DNA of 64,000 nt, taken from positions 11,791,040 to 11,855,039 of the forward strand of contig NC_064042.1 in the NCBI RefSeq assembly GCF_932526225.1, given 5' to 3'. This document shows positions 61,800 through 64,000 of this stretch, piece after piece (position 1 is the stretch's first letter; each line of letters opens with the position of its first letter). Below the pieces are notes generated by a model. That model was not told the DNA's origin. It saw nothing but the letters and a program-made list of their open reading frames with translations, and made no database searches. This stretch comes from Nematostella vectensis. Its lineage: Eukaryota; Cnidaria; Anthozoa; Actiniaria; Edwardsiidae. Both the position numbers and the translations under genes were made by a program.

Positions 61800-63607
61800 A
61801 AATGCAAATGTGATCGTTGTTCGCCTGGCTCTGGTTCCGTCTTCTCCATCGCCGCCATTCCCGAACAACTCGGTTTTCCCAAACATTAAAAAAAAAAACT
61901 AAACGTCGCCCCAACCTGAAGGCCTGCGGTTAATGAGAGGTAAGAGCTTGATTTATTTTATTTGATTCACGCATCTTCGGCAAAACTCACGATTCTTTGA
62001 TGTATTTTTTAAACAATGTTACTTTGGACTTTGATTGTTTTGATTATTGTACTAAGCTGAAATATAGCCACGATAAGAAAAAAAAACTCACCTGAAGACA
62101 AACTTTCGGTACAAGTTTTTAACTGAACTTTACTATGTGTTCCGGGCTGAATTTCAGTTCATAACTGGTTGTTAGTCGGTGGTCATAATAGTTCAAACCA
62201 CCTGATTATAATAATGAGGAGATATAAGGCTTTTTATTCTATTGCGCGATTGAAGGTTTTGTCGATAAGTGAATTTGACTTAAGTAAAGTAACGCGTGCC
62301 GTGCTTTCTCCGTTTCCCGGTGTGTTGTTGCTCTGAGCCAAATGACCGCGTCTCTTAGCGATTACCTGGCTTGCTTTTATACTTGTTCGCTGAACCACGG
62401 AACCTGTGAATTTTAGGGCTTTGTGCTTCTAAATCTTGTGTCTATATCCATTCAAGGAATTTAGAAAGCCTTTACAACCAGAGCGAACCAGAGTATTCGC
62501 TTCATTTCCCGAGGCAAAACGGCGAGGTGCTGTAGTTGTTCGCTCGCATTTCGGTATAGTTCGTCAAGCACTCGGCTAAGGTCGGTGTCGTTTACCACGG
62601 TATATGTCACCTTATCAGCTTTAGGCCTTATAACAATTGTAACAAGAGTTCAGCTTTAGTCAAGGAGTGTTCCGCGAGACGTTATTATCGTCGTTATTAT
62701 AATGCCAAGAGAAAATCATGAAAAAATCCCTTAAACATCTAGAATGTTAAATTATCATTTGTTATTTATATCATTGTCGCTATAATTAAAAAACGGTTTA
62801 GTGAGGGAGAGGGTCGAGTCTCCAGTTTTGTTTCTAAGGGCAATATTTTCTAAAATAATTGTATAGAAGCTTTTTCACATTGTGCGAGAGGATGCGGTGA
62901 GCAATATTTCAATGAGATATTAAGATTGTAGAGCTGTAATAAAAGAAAAAATTGAAAAAATATTGAAAAAATAACAATTAACCACGACTCCATCCGCAAA
63001 GCAAGAAAAGCCACACTGATAGCTAGCTCGCGCTGGCGCTCTTGAACCCGGTGGCCTTAACCGGCGTGAAGAAACCGTTTAGGTGTTTAGTAATCCACAC
63101 CACACCCTATTTACCATCTTCCATAAGTTACTCCTCAATTACTACTTTTATCTTTTGTTAGTTAATCATCAATGAACTTTGTATATACTAGCTGTAACAT
63201 GCCACTGTAACTCATTTATAACTTGAAGAGGGCAGGTATTGGCCTGCCGAAATATCGTTCTAAAAAGCATAAATCTGCCTTGTTGTCGACTTTTTCTTTT
63301 AAAGGTTGTAATAAAAGAGACATGCCCGTAGCCAGGATTTTGAGAGGGGTAGGGGGGGGGGGGTAGTTAACTCTTTTAGCGGACCTTTTTCTTTTATTAG
63401 AGCGAACCTTCACTTCAGTCGAGTGGGGGGAGGGGGGGTTCTTCCGAGCCACTTGAGTCCCCCTGGCTACTGGCCTGAGATGATGTAAATTTTGAGCATG
63501 AAGCTATAATCTAATCTTTAAGGCCACCTCCCGACATGAGCAACAAGCAAGCGTTAGGCGGACTCTTGCTCGAGGAGAAGTTTGACGTGGAAGGAGATCC
63601 GGACACG
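61800..63607 (+). CDS. First exons of an unidentified gene continuing past the window
   Basis: A GC-richer, promoter-like stretch near 61800-61930 (with CGCCGCCATT) ends at a good donor (exon end 61939, then GTAAGA). An acceptor at 63521-63522 starts an exon with ATG 63536, coding MSNKQALGGLLLEEKFDVEG, then DPDT, and ending at a donor GTATGT (63608). The coding part visible is 63536-63607, 24 codons, phase 0. The protein is not recognised. The 5' exon is predicted from its splice signals only. An ATG in that exon would create a 7-codon upstream ORF ending across the main ATG. Confidence 0.55.
63324..63475. mobile_element. Short inverted-repeat element with poly-G, copy 2
   Basis: GCCCGTAGCCAGGATTTTGA at the left, CCCCCTGGCTACTGGCC at the right, poly-G inside. 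Same family as 46388-46530. Ends about 60 bp before the start-codon exon of the last gene. Confidence 0.7.
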
Positions 63608-64000
63608 GTATGTAGAAAAATGAAAAAGTAGTGATATTCCGCTGTTGACTTTATTTTCTTTCTTTAATTTTATATGTATGCTAGTGTGCTTTTAAAGTCC
63701 ACATTTAATTTTATGTTGACTTTATCTATTTTGCTTCTGACGATAAAGTATACGCACTTAACAATGTTTCGCTGACCCCCCCCTCCCCCCTCCACTGCCC
63801 GGCTTCGTTCTACATCAGCACGTAATCATAAACATTTGGCTCTGCTGACGTGTAACGCAACGGCCCATTGCGTAACACGTATGCGTTACGGTGTACACCC
63901 ATGTTCAATAAACGCTCCTCTTACGCAATATAAAAATTTCCATCCCTGTACTTTGAGGTGTATACTTTGGATGGATTGAACTCCTTTATTCTCAAAGCGC
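63608..64000. other. First coding intron of the last gene (partial)
   Basis: Begins with the donor GTATGT. Contains a poly-C tract near 63778-63790. No further exon recognised before the window ends. Confidence 0.45.

Overview
The window is eukaryotic genomic DNA from a metazoan, most likely an anthozoan cnidarian such as a sea anemone of the Nematostella type. The evidence is small GT-AG exons, animal-specific genes (type II diacylglycerol kinase, LAMTOR4, TRAPPC14, PTPMT1, tektin, SLC16), several intronless class A GPCRs, and abundant miniature inverted-repeat elements, minisatellites and poly-C/G tracts. The species assignment is inference; no marker fixes it.

Layout. 0.1-14.5 kb (+): the 3' half of a type II diacylglycerol kinase gene (13 exons in one continuous reading frame, ending in a SAM domain). 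Its 6.9-kb intron carries two intronless GPCR genes on opposite strands, one preceded by a recent partial duplicate of its own 5' end. Other introns carry LINE fragments, a tRNA-derived SINE, a MITE and two minisatellites. 14.5-19.1 kb: an intron-containing tRNA-Arg(CCU) and a 1.8-kb inverted-repeat-bounded element. 19.2-21.2 kb (+): LAMTOR4. 22.0-23.3 kb (-): a small ankyrin-repeat protein. 27.4-34.1 kb (-): a TRAPPC14 (MAP11/C7orf43) homologue. 35.3-38.8 kb (-): an SLC16/MCT-like transporter. 42.4-44.1 kb (+): CKS1/2. 44.8-47.6 kb (-): PTPMT1. 47.6-54.2 kb: no confirmed gene, one decayed lysine-rich coding-like tract and repeats. 54.3-58.6 kb (+): a tektin-3-like gene with an RFX X-box in its promoter. 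60.2-61.0 kb: a degenerate satellite-like array. 61.8-64.0 kb (+): the first exons of an unidentified gene running off the window.

The genes do not form one pathway. Their order is still informative. LAMTOR4 and TRAPPC14 are convergent and nearly adjacent here, and I recall them as convergent neighbours in human 7q22.1, which would make this an ancient microsynteny. CKS and PTPMT1 are convergent, with a hairpin element between their ends. No CRISPR, operon or prokaryotic feature is present. All gene models come from reading frames, splice signals and remembered family motifs; no alignment or database search was run.
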